Positions 17,509-27,906 are shown, counted from the first letter of the stretch. The stretch is 64,000 bases of DNA from CBDAUN01 sp965214875 (GCA_965214875.1 OZ243980.1:3472001-3536000), one strand, 5' to 3'. The notes: a model not told the origin generated them from the sequence alone. Translations and numbers: made by a program.

Positions 17509-18729
17509 ATGAAATCAAAAGTCATGAAAACCTTCATGAGAGCAAAATCAAAAGGCGCTCCGATCTACACAGAACCTTTGGACAAATGGGCCAAAAAAAC
17601 CGAGTGGCACGATATTCTGCTGACGCACATACGCAACCACTTTGAAAAGGCGTACCAAAGAATTGCGAAGGAAAATCCAGATTTCGTCAAAAGTCGCAAG
17701 ATATTCGATGACTATATCGACACGGAGGAGTCAAGTTTCTACTGGCTTTGCATGCGCCAAGAATTCTACTGCGGGCAATTCCCAGGCAAAGGAAATGTCA
17801 TCGATGCGTATTTGAACAAAAAGGGTTCCCGCCTATCGATCAAAGCGCGCCGCTATTTGGAAGCTTTGCGCGACTCGAAGCTCAGCCTGTTCAAAGTAAC
17901 CGCTACTGATAAAGGCAAGCTTGTGACCTTGCAAGATATGCTATTCGACGGCGACGAGATTACCGCCAAGCATACCTACATCTCATTTTTATGCGATATA
18001 AATGACGGTGTCGCTGCACGAATATTGGATTTCGGCGATGAAAAAATTATCAGCAGAGGTTTTTTGAGATTTAAAGCTCAAAACGCACACACGCTTGCCC
18101 AGGACATCTTGTTGCCAGCCGGCGACAAGGCGGCATCCAATCAAAATGTGGTGAGCATCGGCATCAACAGAACGAAACAGCCGCAGAAACTACAAGATCT
18201 GCCGCAAGATGCCGAACCTGATTTGTCTGCCGTTTCGGGTCGCAATTTTGAAATCTTCTACCGATGGCTCCACGGGCAGGTGTGCGTATACGCCTATGAA
18301 AAGTCGCCGCCGCAAAAACGGTCCAGCGAATCAATAGCGACAACGCTGATTGCCTTCAAGCTTCGCGCCAAGCCGCCCCGCTTGATTGAAGCGCTTTCTG
18401 ATCACGACAGAATCGTCGTAAATAAAGAATCGCAAGCCGGCGCATCGCGCGGAGTTCTATGGCGAGGATATCTGTATCCGACTGACTTTTCGCCTGATAC
18501 GGAACTTCAAAAATTGGACGAGATTAGCTACTGCAACCTCGACTTGGATGGACGCAAGTCGATCGCGCAAGGCTATGTCGAACTGTACCAGTATGAACTT
18601 TTGATCTATGAACGCGAAATATGGCGCGCCCTCGAAGCGATGAACATGTTCGCTGACGACTTCGGCAATTTGCTCGAACCAGGTCGATTGACCATGTTTC
18701 GTCCGACCATCAACCAGGATGCACACTAA
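17509..18729 (+). CDS. Protein of unknown function (406 aa)
   Basis: A long, intact frame with ordinary codon use and no family I recognise. It is soluble-looking and charged, with no signal peptide or membrane segment. The N-terminal third is helical and Lys-rich (SKGAPIYTEPLDKWAKKTEW); a central linker around residues 228-245 is Gln/Pro-rich; the C-terminal half holds FEIFYRWLHGQVCVYAYEK and a GVLWRGYLYPTDF stretch. No strong Shine-Dalgarno lies before the first ATG, so the second ATG (17524) is possible. It stands alone between a broken toxin-antitoxin locus and gor, so it may be an accessory or defence-related gene, but that is only positional reasoning. Confidence 0.7.
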   Translation: MKSKVMKTFMRAKSKGAPIYTEPLDKWAKKTEWHDILLTHIRNHFEKAYQRIAKENPDFVKSRKIFDDYIDTEESSFYWLCMRQEFYCGQFPGKGNVIDAYLNKKGSRLSIKARRYLEALRDSKLSLFKVTATDKGKLVTLQDMLFDGDEITAKHTYISFLCDINDGVAARILDFGDEKIISRGFLRFKAQNAHTLAQDILLPAGDKAASNQNVVSIGINRTKQPQKLQDLPQDAEPDLSAVSGRNFEIFYRWLHGQVCVYAYEKSPPQKRSSESIATTLIAFKLRAKPPRLIEALSDHDRIVVNKESQAGASRGVLWRGYLYPTDFSPDTELQKLDEISYCNLDLDGRKSIAQGYVELYQYELLIYEREIWRALEAMNMFADDFGNLLEPGRLTMFRPTINQDAH

Positions 18730-18827
18730 GCGACGGCACCTGGGCAATCCAGCAACGCGGCATTTGTGCGCCATAAGCGTAATTTAGACAGCAGTAACGG
18801 AACATACATCGAAGCAAGGAGACTAGG

Positions 18828-20174
18828 ATGGATCAGGCATTTGACTACATCGTGATCGGCGCAGGCAGCGGCGGCATCGCCTCGGCCCGCCGAGCGGCCG
18901 AATACAACGCGCACTGCGCCGTGATTGAGCACGCTCAACTCGGCGGCACCTGCGTCAATGTCGGCTGTGTGCCGAAAAAAGTCATGTGGACAACTTCAAG
19001 AATCGCTGAAATGCTGCATGATGCGACCGACTACGGATTTGCGGTGGAGGTAGGCGGATTTGACTGGAGTGCCATCAAAAACTCACGCGATGCCTACATC
19101 AGAAGATTAAACGATATCTACGCCAAGAATCTCGACAGCTCGAATGTCGAGCGGATCTCGGGGGTGGGACGTTTCGTTGATCGCAACACGATCGAAGTGC
19201 AAGGCAAGCGCTATTCGGCGCCGCATGTGCTGATCGCGACCGGAGGCAGGCCATCGCTGCCGAACATGCCAGGCATCGAGCATGCCATCACTAGCGACGG
19301 CTTCTTCGAGCTGGAGCGGCTGCCAAAAAAGGTGGCAATCTGCGGTGCCGGCTACATCGCAACCGAATTTGCCGGCGTGCTTCACGGACTTGGCAGCCAG
19401 GTCACCATGGTATTGCGAAAAGATCTGCTGCTGAGAGAGTTCGACTCGACGGTCGCAGGAACGGTCATGGATGAAATGAAACGAGGCGGCATCGAGTTTA
19501 TTGTGAACGCTCAAGTCGAACGGATTGACAAGCAAAACGGGACGCTAGACCTTCATCTGAGCAATGGCAATGTCATGAACGAAGTCGATGAATGCATTTT
19601 TGCGATCGGACGAGCACCCAACTCAGACAACATCGCCCTCGCCAATGCGGGGCTTGAACCCGACGAACGCGGCTTTATCCGCACCGACGATTTTCAAAAC
19701 ACCTCGGTGGACGGCATCTATGCGGTTGGCGACGTGACCGGCCGCGCCGCGCTGACACCGGTTGCGATCGCCGCTGGAAGAAAACTGTCGGACCGCATCT
19801 TCGGCGGCCAAAGCGATGCGCGGCTCGACTACGAAACCATCCCGTCGGTGGTATTCAGTCACCCGCCGATCGGCACGGTCGGCTTAAGCGAGCAGGCAGC
19901 GCGTACGCAATACGGTGATGACATCAAGATCTACCAGAGCAGCTTCAAGAACATGTATTATGCGGTCACTGAACGAACATCACCTACGATCGTCAAGCTG
20001 ATCACAACCGGAGCTGACGAGCAAATCGTGGGCTGCCACATCGTCGGCGATAGCGCCGATGAAATCATTCAGGGTTTTTCTGTCGCGGTGAAGATGGGGG
20101 CGCGAAAGCAAGACTTCGACAACACCATCGCGATTCACCCGACCGCTGGTGAAGAATTGGTGACGCTTCGCTGA
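18828..20174 (+). CDS. gor: Glutathione-disulfide reductase
   Basis: A class I flavoprotein disulfide reductase that uses NADPH to regenerate glutathione in the cytoplasm. The FAD-binding IGAGSGGIASARRA, the redox-active disulfide GGTCVNVGCVPKK, the NAD(P)-binding GAGYIATEFAGVL, the second FAD motif GIYAVGDVTG and the C-terminal IHPTAGEE with the catalytic His are all present. Length, 448 aa, is normal. An AGGAG lies 6 nt before the ATG. The VPKK after the second Cys and the absence of lipoamide-type features favour glutathione over lipoamide. It converges with aroE. Confidence 0.94.
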   Translation: MDQAFDYIVIGAGSGGIASARRAAEYNAHCAVIEHAQLGGTCVNVGCVPKKVMWTTSRIAEMLHDATDYGFAVEVGGFDWSAIKNSRDAYIRRLNDIYAKNLDSSNVERISGVGRFVDRNTIEVQGKRYSAPHVLIATGGRPSLPNMPGIEHAITSDGFFELERLPKKVAICGAGYIATEFAGVLHGLGSQVTMVLRKDLLLREFDSTVAGTVMDEMKRGGIEFIVNAQVERIDKQNGTLDLHLSNGNVMNEVDECIFAIGRAPNSDNIALANAGLEPDERGFIRTDDFQNTSVDGIYAVGDVTGRAALTPVAIAAGRKLSDRIFGGQSDARLDYETIPSVVFSHPPIGTVGLSEQAARTQYGDDIKIYQSSFKNMYYAVTERTSPTIVKLITTGADEQIVGCHIVGDSADEIIQGFSVAVKMGARKQDFDNTIAIHPTAGEELVTLR

Positions 20175-20236
20175 CGCATCCGCGTTGCCCCAACTTGCGC
20201 GAGATTGCCGTTCATCCGATGCTGGTTGCCTCCCAT

Positions 20237-21082
20237 TCAGTCTGACGGCTTGCGCAGCGTCTCGATCACCGCCGCTGTTTCGGGCCGAATGCCATGCCAG
20301 ATCTTGAACGACTCGGCAGCCTGTTCCACCAGCATTCCCAAACCGTCAACGGACCGCTGCGCCCCGCAACCCTTAGCCCAAAGCTGAAACGGGGTCGGTT
20401 CGGAGCCATAGGCCATATCGTAGGCCAGTCGCACTCCGTTGAATACGCTGTCGGGCACTGCGGGAAGCGCACCCGCCAAGCTCGCCGACGACGCGTTGAT
20501 AACGATATCAAATTGCGCCCCTTCGAGTTCGTCTAGCCCGCAACCTTTGATGGCGCCAAGATGCTGGAAGCGCTGCACGAGCTGCACGGCTTTGTCCTTG
20601 GTGCGATTGGCAACAACCATCTGCTGCGGTTTTCTTTTGAGCATCGGCCCCAACACGCCCTGCGCCGCACCGCCTGCGCCAATCATCAGAATAAGCGCCT
20701 GATCCAGTGAAGCATTCAGGTTCGATTCGATATCGGCGACAAAGCCTAGGCCGTCGGTGTTGTCTCCGAAGATGTCTTTTTTCAAAACCAGCGTGTTCAC
20801 AGCACCGGCAAGTCTTGCCCGTTCACTAAGAGCGTCTGCCAGCTTGCAGGCATTCGCCTTGAACGGCACAGTCACATTCAACCCTTGCCCGCCGCTGGCC
20901 TGGAATCCGCTTACCGCTTGTTCGAATCCGCCGACCTCAACATGGATCGCATGGTATTCAAGATCGATGCCGCACTGCTCAGCGAACATTGCGTGCACGC
21001 GCGGCGACTTGCTGTGCGATACAGGGTTGCCTACAACCGCAAATAGTTTTTTGCTGGGACCAAAGTCGAACAGGTCTGTCAT
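20237..21082 (-). CDS. aroE: Shikimate dehydrogenase
   Basis: Reduces 3-dehydroshikimate with NADPH in the shikimate pathway. Substrate-site motifs NPVSHSKSPRVHAMF and NVTVPFKANA (catalytic Lys), the DNTDGLGF segment, the nucleotide-binding MIGAGGAAQGVL and the VANRTKDKA loop are intact. I start at the ATG at 21082 because it gives the usual N-terminus just before KKLFAVVGNP; upstream codons to 21145 are open but not part of the family. The resulting 281-aa length is normal. It converges with gor across a 62-bp gap. Confidence 0.95.
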   Translation of the reverse strand: MTDLFDFGPSKKLFAVVGNPVSHSKSPRVHAMFAEQCGIDLEYHAIHVEVGGFEQAVSGFQASGGQGLNVTVPFKANACKLADALSERARLAGAVNTLVLKKDIFGDNTDGLGFVADIESNLNASLDQALILMIGAGGAAQGVLGPMLKRKPQQMVVANRTKDKAVQLVQRFQHLGAIKGCGLDELEGAQFDIVINASSASLAGALPAVPDSVFNGVRLAYDMAYGSEPTPFQLWAKGCGAQRSVDGLGMLVEQAAESFKIWHGIRPETAAVIETLRKPSD

Positions 21083-21296
21083 GTAGCGAATTCGTCTAGT
21101 TGGCAAACTCTGCCAGCGCCCTATCTGTCTGCGCAATCGACGCATGCAAGGAACAAGCTTGCTGCCGCGTTTCAGTTTAGCAGGTGCTGGAGCCTAGCGG
21201 TGCGAGAATTCAAGTCGCACCGCAAAGGTGCGAATATATATACTTCACTTGAACCTTCCTTGAAGACAAATAACCAGACGGATAAGGGAAACCAGC

Positions 21297-23129
21297 TTGG
21301 ATCATCATTCAAAAGGCAAGCGCCAGATTCTGCGGGAGATTTTCGGCTACGACTCGTTCAGACCGAATCAGGAAGCGGTTATCGACACCTTGATATCGGG
21401 GCGCAATGCGCTTGCAGTCATGCCGACTGGCTCCGGCAAGTCGCTGTGCTATCAGATTCCGGCGCTGATGAGCGACGGGCTTGCCATCGTGGTTTCGCCG
21501 CTGATTGCCCTGATGCGCGATCAGGCAAGCGCACTCAAACTTGCAGGAGTCGATGCCGACACAATCAACTCCTCGAACGAACCGGCAGCCAACCGCGCGG
21601 TTTGGGAGCGCGTCAATGACGGCTCTTTGAAGCTGCTCTATCTTTCGCCTGAGAAATTGATGACCGAACCGATGCTCGATGCGCTCAAGCGCAAAACGCC
21701 GGTCTTGATCGCAATCGATGAGGCGCACTGCATCTCCCAATGGGGGCCTGCCTTCCGGCCGGAATATGCTGATCTTGCGCGATTGCGCGAGATTTTTCCA
21801 GACATACCGATGCTGGCGACGACCGCGACGGCCGACGAGGTGACTCGAAAGGAGATCGTCAGGCTCTTGTTCGCCGGAAACGCTGAGGTGCACGTCCAAG
21901 GATTCGACCGGCCCAATATCAAGCTATCGGTCGATGCCAAAGCGGGCAGCAAGTCCCAGTTGCTGAGCTTCCTTGAATCCCATAAAGGAAGCAGCGGCAT
22001 TGTCTACTGCCTGTCACGCAAGAAAACAGAAGCGACCGCGGCGCTGCTTGAAAGTAAAGGCTTCCGTGCGCTGACCTACCATGCGGGCATGGATCAAGAC
22101 AAGCGCGACTGCAGCCAAAGCATCTTCATGACTGAGCCCGGCATCGTGATGGTGGCGACAATCGCTTTCGGCATGGGCATCGACAAGTCGGACATAAGGT
22201 TTGTGCTGCATGCGGACATGCCTGGATCGATCGAAGCCTACTATCAAGAGATCGGTCGCGCGGGGCGCGATGGGCAGCCCGCGACGGCTCACATGCTGTT
22301 CGGGCTTGATGACATTCGCATGCGGCGCGTCTTTATCGAAGACGAAGATGCGGGCGATGATCGCAAGCGAAGAGAGCATCAACGATTGAATGCGCTAATC
22401 GGCTACTGCGAGACGCCCGCCTGCCGGCGCCGCGCTTTGCTTGCCTATTTTGGCGAGACAATCGGTCCGTGCGGCAATTGCGACGTATGCCTTAACCAGG
22501 TCGAGCTTGCCGATGGTACCGAATATGCGCGAATGGCGCTTTCAGCCGTCTATCGTACTGGGCAACACTACGGAGCTGCGCACATCATCGACGTGCTTCG
22601 TGGAAACAGAACACAGAAGGTTGCAGGGGCGGGCCACGACAGGATTCCAACCTTTGGGGTTGGCAAAGAACTTGGTACGCAAGAATGGCGCGCGCTTATT
22701 CGCCAGCTCGTCAGCGCAGGTCCCTTGATCCAGGATATCGCCGCCTATGGCGGTTTGCGCATTTCACAATCCGGCCGAGATCTACTAAGAGGCGCAGCCA
22801 CGTTCGAATACCGAAGGCCGCAGCAATTGCCGCACCGTCGAAAAAAGACTCAAGCATCGGAACGTCTATCTTTTTCAGATCAGCTGACCGCTGAAGATAC
22901 GCGGCTTCTGGAGCGCCTTAAGGTGTTGCGCTTGCGGTTGGCCAAAGAGCGTTCAACGCCTGCCTACGTCATCTTCACTGATCGCTCCCTTGCAATGATG
23001 GCGCAGCGCCGCCCTGAGACACATGAGGAATTTGCCCAGATTAGCGGTGTCGGCCAATACAAGTTGCGCCAATTTGCCGATATCTTTCTCGCCGAAATCG
23101 CAGGCGAAACGAGCCAGGAATCGGATTGA
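21297..23129 (+). CDS. recQ: ATP-dependent DNA helicase RecQ
   Basis: A 3-prime to 5-prime SF2 DNA helicase for recombination repair. Visible in order: motif 0 and Q region FRPNQEAVID, Walker A MPTGSGKSLCYQ, DEAH box IDEAHCISQWG, TATA motif ATTATADE, motif VI QEIGRAGRDGQ, the RQC zinc site (Cys residues in CETPACRRRALLAYFG...CGNCDVC), a winged-helix region, and an HRDC domain at about residues 530-605 (PAYVIFTDRSLAMMAQRRP). At 610 aa it is full length. The start is a TTG at 21297; no ATG fits upstream. Confidence 0.95.
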   Translation: MDHHSKGKRQILREIFGYDSFRPNQEAVIDTLISGRNALAVMPTGSGKSLCYQIPALMSDGLAIVVSPLIALMRDQASALKLAGVDADTINSSNEPAANRAVWERVNDGSLKLLYLSPEKLMTEPMLDALKRKTPVLIAIDEAHCISQWGPAFRPEYADLARLREIFPDIPMLATTATADEVTRKEIVRLLFAGNAEVHVQGFDRPNIKLSVDAKAGSKSQLLSFLESHKGSSGIVYCLSRKKTEATAALLESKGFRALTYHAGMDQDKRDCSQSIFMTEPGIVMVATIAFGMGIDKSDIRFVLHADMPGSIEAYYQEIGRAGRDGQPATAHMLFGLDDIRMRRVFIEDEDAGDDRKRREHQRLNALIGYCETPACRRRALLAYFGETIGPCGNCDVCLNQVELADGTEYARMALSAVYRTGQHYGAAHIIDVLRGNRTQKVAGAGHDRIPTFGVGKELGTQEWRALIRQLVSAGPLIQDIAAYGGLRISQSGRDLLRGAATFEYRRPQQLPHRRKKTQASERLSFSDQLTAEDTRLLERLKVLRLRLAKERSTPAYVIFTDRSLAMMAQRRPETHEEFAQISGVGQYKLRQFADIFLAEIAGETSQESD

Positions 23130-23250
23130 CGAAGAATTCATCAATATTATTCCGGCCAGCTGGCTGCATGCGCCTGCTCCGCGAATCGATTCTCCCGCAG
23201 GCGGCGGCTATATGGTCAATTTGCCAGGAAACGCTGTCTCCCATATTCCG

Positions 23251-24096
23251 CTATAGCGAAGTCTTGTTCTTGTCGACGATGCGTGTGTAAACATCTTCCA
23301 TTGCTTCGATGAACGAATTGTCTCGATGCCAGAACGCCGGATGCTCGCCGCCACGCTTGATCAGTATCGCTGGAGTTATAGCAGACGCAATCGGAGCATC
23401 ATCCGGCAGGCGACCAGCTCCCAGCCAGAAGGTCTTCAAGTCGGCTGGCTCGCGAGGCTTCTTTTTTGGAGGCGCATAGCGATGGGCATGGTATTCGGTC
23501 TTCTCATCGCTAGCACTTTGCCGGGCAACCAAAGCCCGCCCTAGCGGCGTCTCGGACAACTGCTCAACCATCGTGTCGAAACGCATTCCGCGCAGCTGAA
23601 ACAACAGCATCGGGTCGCGGTCAAGCAGCGAAGCGACCTTGTAGTACACCCCAGCGACATGCTTGCAAGGATACATGAGCGAGGAATAGTCAGGACATGA
23701 GCATTTTCCTGTCAAATCCGAGCGGTCACGCGGCAGCAGGTGCATGCCGCGGGCCGTGAACACGCTTTCAATCGTCGATGGCATTTCATTCATCAGCAAC
23801 TGCGACAGGCAAGCCGCATTGCGGCTGATTCTATCGACAATTTCTGTCCAGTCGTTTTGCGAAAACTGCTTCAGCTTGATCGTTACCTTATAGCGAGGTT
23901 CCTTGTACACGCCAAAATACGGATTAACGTTGCCTCGCATTATCGCCGCAACAGTGTTATCGTCGCGAATCTCGAACTTCAACAATCTGTTGGGGCCGGC
24001 ATAGGCGCGCCCGCGCTTGAGCCGGCCCGGGTCGATGCTTATTTCGAGCACTTCGAGAAACTTCTCGCCCCACCAGGTTCGCGCCATCTTCGCCAT
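23251..24096 (-). CDS. SWIM zinc-finger protein
   Basis: A 281-aa protein carrying a SWIM zinc finger (CSCPDYSSLMYPCKHVAGVYY, pattern CxC...CxH) at about residues 132-152, preceded by a domain starting WWGEKFLEVLE that is typical of the partner of SNF2-family helicases. SWIM domains bind zinc and mediate DNA or protein contacts. It starts 1 nt after the stop of the SNF2 helicase gene, so the two are translationally linked and probably form one complex. The C-terminal third is Pro/Lys-rich and poorly conserved. Confidence 0.88.
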   Translation of the reverse strand: MAKMARTWWGEKFLEVLEISIDPGRLKRGRAYAGPNRLLKFEIRDDNTVAAIMRGNVNPYFGVYKEPRYKVTIKLKQFSQNDWTEIVDRISRNAACLSQLLMNEMPSTIESVFTARGMHLLPRDRSDLTGKCSCPDYSSLMYPCKHVAGVYYKVASLLDRDPMLLFQLRGMRFDTMVEQLSETPLGRALVARQSASDEKTEYHAHRYAPPKKKPREPADLKTFWLGAGRLPDDAPIASAITPAILIKRGGEHPAFWHRDNSFIEAMEDVYTRIVDKNKTSL

Positions 24097-24097
24097 C

Positions 24098-27000
24098 TCA
24101 GGACTCCATTATCGATTCGCGGTTGAGCTCGATCAGCTGCTTGAACGCCGCATCGTCTAGTTCGGTCAGCCAGGCTTCATCGGTCCCGACGATGCTCTCG
24201 GCGAGCGCCTTTTTGTCCTCGATCATCTGGTCGATTCGCTCTTCGAATGTGCCGAAGGTCACCATCTTGTGAGCGAAGACCGTCTTTTCCTGTCCAATTC
24301 GGTAGGCACGGTCCGTAGCCTGGTTTTCTACGGCGGGGTTCCACCATCGATCGAAATGAAACACATGATTCGCCTGAGTCAATGTAATGCCGACGCCGCC
24401 TGCTCGCAGCGAGAGGATGAAAATCCCCTCAGGCGTCTCCGGATCCTGAAAGCTCTCTATCATGCGCTCCCTTCGCTTGCGGCTGGTTCCGCCATGCAGA
24501 TAGTAGACCGGACAGCCGCACTTGCTGCGCAGAAGTTTTTCGAGCTCGCCTGCAACCGCGGTGAATTGAGTAAACACAAGCATGCTGTCCGACTCGGCAA
24601 GCGCCTCTTGAATCATTTCAACTAGGCGCGTCAGCTTATGCGAGCGCGATTCGCTAAAGGAGCTGCCGTCTTGAAGGAACTGGGCCGGGTGATTGCAAAT
24701 CTGCTTCAGCTTCATTAGCGTCGATAGAATCAAGCCTCTTCTCGCCATGCCTTCGGCCTGTTCAATGTTTCGCTCGACTTCATCCACCACCGCCTGATAG
24801 AGCGACGCTTGCTCACGGGTCAGATTGCAAAAGACCTTTTGCTCAAGCTTGTTCGGCAAATCAGCAATGATCGACTTGTCAGTCTTTAATCGGCGCAAGA
24901 TGAATGGCCGCACCAGCTGCTGCAGCTGCATAAGACGCCGCTTGTCGCCGCCTCTTTGGATCGGCGTTTCGTATGCGCGCTTAAATTGCGCGGCTGTCCC
25001 AAGATAGCCGGGGTTCAAAAAGTTGAACAGCGACCATAGGTCAGTCAATCGATTCTCTACCGGCGTGCCGGTCAATGCAATTCGCAATGGGGCGTTCAGC
25101 GCGAATATCGCCTTGGCTTGAGCCGTCCTGGGATTTTTGATGTTCTGAGCCTCATCAACCACGACCCGCCCCCACCCGATCTCTTTGATCAGCTCTCGGT
25201 CTCTTGTTGCGATCGCGAATGAGGTGATGAATAGATCGACATCGGAGCTTGCCAGCTTACGCGCTTTCAGATCGCGATGCCGTTGAGAGCCGTGATGAAT
25301 CAAGCAGCGAAGCCGCGGCGCGAACCGTTCCACTTCCTTGCGCCAGTTGCTCAAAACCGATGTCGGCGCAATCAGTAGCGTCGGCTTTGGGTCGCCTTGA
25401 TCGCGATGCTCCGCACATTCGCGTTCATGCAGCAGCAAAGCGATAATCTGAATCGTCTTGCCAAGGCCCATATCGTCTGCGAGACAGGGGCACAGTCCCA
25501 ATGCTTCCTGAGTTGCCAGCCATGACAGACCTTGCTGCTGGTAGGGCCGCAAGCTTCCTTGCAATCCGCCTGGATCTTCGATCGGCTCGACATCCTCCTG
25601 CCGCTGCAATGCTTTGAGGGTTTTGCGCAGCACTTCATCGAACATGAACTCAGTGGCATCCTCGTCTGCTTCGGACACCTGCTTGAGCATTTCCTTGAAA
25701 CTTAATGGAGCATCGTTTGATTGCTGGCTGCGCCACAAGTCAAGAAGCTGCGCCATATGGTCGCGGTCGAGCTCCATCCATTCGCCGCGAAAGCGTATCA
25801 GCGGAGCCTTGGCGCTAACCAGATCTTGCCACTCCAGCTCTGAAATCGGCTCGCCGCCCACAGAAAGTTCATAGTCGTATTGCACCAAGCTCGGCAAACT
25901 CAGGTAGCCCGAGCTTTCTGCAGATGAAGAAGATCGCGACTGGCCGGAAGCTTTGATTCGAATCCGCGCCCGCAATCTTCCTTTCGGCGTCCACCAGCTC
26001 GGGACCAGAATGCGAAAGCCGGCCGACTCTAGCACGAGCGCGTCGTCCTTCAAAAACCGGTATGCCGTATCAAGGTCAATCGCGATGCCGGACGGCTGCT
26101 CGCTCTCAAGACCTTCCCAAAGCAGCGGGCATACTCTTGCCGCATGACCCAAGCTCACCAAAAGATTGCGCTCGAATTGCGCACCAAATGTTTTAAGCCA
26201 GCCCGCTTGCCGCGCCTGCGACAGCAGCCACCACTCCTCCAAATCGATCTTCAAGGATGGATCTTCGCTGGATGCGACGAAAAAGCTCAATCTCCACTTT
26301 TGCTGCTCGGAGTCGTCGGACTCGTCAAGGCGAATGCCGAGGACGAATCTGGATTCCTGATCACTTGCCGCACAGCCCGAAATTTCTCTTTGCCAAGAAC
26401 GCCACTGCTGCCAGTGTTCCAGATCGGGTTCGGGTGCGTCAGCTAGGCGCAATCCGTACTCGCGGTCCTTGATCTGCAACGAACTTGCCAGCCAGCAGCC
26501 TTTCATTCGATTGAGCGTCTGGGCAGGCAGCGCCGTATTGGCCACCATTTCGTCAACCTGCTGTTCGGAGAAATTCCTCAAAATGTCGGTTTCGTCGCTG
26601 GAATCATTTTGCTTGCCAGGCTTCGAGCCGCTGACAGCCGTGCAGATTCTAGGCATGAGAGCCGCAAAATCATTCAGCTGGCGTTCATAAAGATCGCCGG
26701 CTGGCTGCCAGCCGCTATGGATTTTCAGCCTGGATTTTGAGCGGCCAGGCAGATGGCACTTCAAATATGGCAAGAATTGATGCTGCCGGATCAAGTTGCT
26801 CAGATGCTGCGCGTAGCGCATCCAGAACTTAAGTTCGACGGCAATCTTTACGCTTGCTTGGCTGTAATTGGCATAGAGCCGCATATAGCGCAGGAACTGA
26901 AGCGGGCGGCGGATACAGATTCCGTAGAGTGTCCAAGCTTGCCATTCATAGTCGTCGGGCAGGAACTCGCCTTCAAGCTGAGCGAGTTCAAGGCTGGGCA

Positions 27001-27271
27001 ATGGTCGTCCATCACTGCTTGGCAAGAATGCGTAGAATTTAGCAGGCGCCGAATCAAGGAACGGCAGAAAAAGGTTGCTTAATTCCGGATCCGTTGGCAA
27101 CAGATGGTCGACCGTGCTCTGCTTCGCAAGGTGTACTGCGCGAATCCCACTTTGCACCTCGCGGGCGCCACCGGTGGCTTCCAGCCAGACAACCAGCTTT
27201 CCTGGGTTTTCAAATTGCGCGAGGGTGCCCGGTACCCAAGTTCCATGTACGAGATCCATGTTCTGACCCAT
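24098..27271 (-). CDS. SNF2-family DEAD/DEAH-box helicase
   Basis: A 1057-aa Swi2/Snf2-type ATPase that translocates on double-stranded DNA. The N-terminal half is the family-specific region found in bacterial SNF2 proteins paired with SWIM proteins (start near MDLVHGTWVPG, residue 5). The ATPase core follows: LADDMGLGKTIQIIALL (Walker A), APTSVLSNW, VVVDEAQNIKNP (DEAQ box), ALTGTPVENR, and the second lobe FILSLRAGGVGITLTQANHV with ATDRAYRIGQ. No nuclease domain is visible. The downstream SWIM gene is one nucleotide away. Exact role (repair or transcription recycling) is unknown. Start may be at 27271 or the ATG at 27259. Confidence 0.92.
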   Translation of the reverse strand: MGQNMDLVHGTWVPGTLAQFENPGKLVVWLEATGGAREVQSGIRAVHLAKQSTVDHLLPTDPELSNLFLPFLDSAPAKFYAFLPSSDGRPLPSLELAQLEGEFLPDDYEWQAWTLYGICIRRPLQFLRYMRLYANYSQASVKIAVELKFWMRYAQHLSNLIRQHQFLPYLKCHLPGRSKSRLKIHSGWQPAGDLYERQLNDFAALMPRICTAVSGSKPGKQNDSSDETDILRNFSEQQVDEMVANTALPAQTLNRMKGCWLASSLQIKDREYGLRLADAPEPDLEHWQQWRSWQREISGCAASDQESRFVLGIRLDESDDSEQQKWRLSFFVASSEDPSLKIDLEEWWLLSQARQAGWLKTFGAQFERNLLVSLGHAARVCPLLWEGLESEQPSGIAIDLDTAYRFLKDDALVLESAGFRILVPSWWTPKGRLRARIRIKASGQSRSSSSAESSGYLSLPSLVQYDYELSVGGEPISELEWQDLVSAKAPLIRFRGEWMELDRDHMAQLLDLWRSQQSNDAPLSFKEMLKQVSEADEDATEFMFDEVLRKTLKALQRQEDVEPIEDPGGLQGSLRPYQQQGLSWLATQEALGLCPCLADDMGLGKTIQIIALLLHERECAEHRDQGDPKPTLLIAPTSVLSNWRKEVERFAPRLRCLIHHGSQRHRDLKARKLASSDVDLFITSFAIATRDRELIKEIGWGRVVVDEAQNIKNPRTAQAKAIFALNAPLRIALTGTPVENRLTDLWSLFNFLNPGYLGTAAQFKRAYETPIQRGGDKRRLMQLQQLVRPFILRRLKTDKSIIADLPNKLEQKVFCNLTREQASLYQAVVDEVERNIEQAEGMARRGLILSTLMKLKQICNHPAQFLQDGSSFSESRSHKLTRLVEMIQEALAESDSMLVFTQFTAVAGELEKLLRSKCGCPVYYLHGGTSRKRRERMIESFQDPETPEGIFILSLRAGGVGITLTQANHVFHFDRWWNPAVENQATDRAYRIGQEKTVFAHKMVTFGTFEERIDQMIEDKKALAESIVGTDEAWLTELDDAAFKQLIELNRESIMES

Positions 27272-27507
27272 CTATCTTTCAGTTTGATGGTCTATGCCAT
27301 GAGGTAGCCAGCCAAAAACCACACATCAAAAAATTACCGTTTCAGAGCGATTTTCGACACCCAGATGTCCATTCCGCTAATTTCTCCCACTCGCTCGCAG
27401 TCACGCCATCCAATTCCTGCACAAGTCTGCTTTTTCTGCTGTCCAAGGACATCATAACGCAACACCGCAACACTCACCGAATTAAGCAAAAGACGGATAT
27501 CTGCCGC

Positions 27508-27906
27508 CTATAGAAGTGCAGATAGTCTGTCTAGTTGGCCGTGCCAATTGAGAATGCGCTCATCCGCAGTAACGAGACGATAACCTTCCAAAGCGGTCGA
27601 GACAATCAACCGGTCAGCGGGATCGCCATGGAAATTGGCGAGTGTTCCTGCCCGCATGGCAATCTTCCCATTCACCGGAATTTCGATAAGCCCCTGCGCC
27701 AGTTGCGTCTGATGCCAGTATTCGAGGCTAGGTGTAAAACTGATTCTGTTCTTCATCTTGAGCATGGCGATTTCCCAAAACGAGAAAGCCGATACAGCAA
27801 CCTCACCCGACCGCCAGCTTGCATCAATACTATCCCGCGCAATTGCACCCAAACGCCTGTCGCCAGACCTTAGCCACAGCAACACATGCGTATCAAGCAG
27901 AATCAA
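27508..27906 (-). CDS. VapC-type PIN-domain toxin
   Basis: A 132-aa PIN ribonuclease. The catalytic acidic residues can be seen in LLDTHVLLW, a central FWEIAML and GDPADRLIVSTAL, with TADERIL close to the end. The group (LDTHVLLW, DPADRLI) is the one usually paired with a Phd-like antitoxin. The ATG overlaps the antitoxin's last codons by 4 bp, typical of a coupled type II toxin-antitoxin operon. It appears intact, so the locus is probably functional. Confidence 0.92.
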   Translation of the reverse strand: MILLDTHVLLWLRSGDRRLGAIARDSIDASWRSGEVAVSAFSFWEIAMLKMKNRISFTPSLEYWHQTQLAQGLIEIPVNGKIAMRAGTLANFHGDPADRLIVSTALEGYRLVTADERILNWHGQLDRLSALL

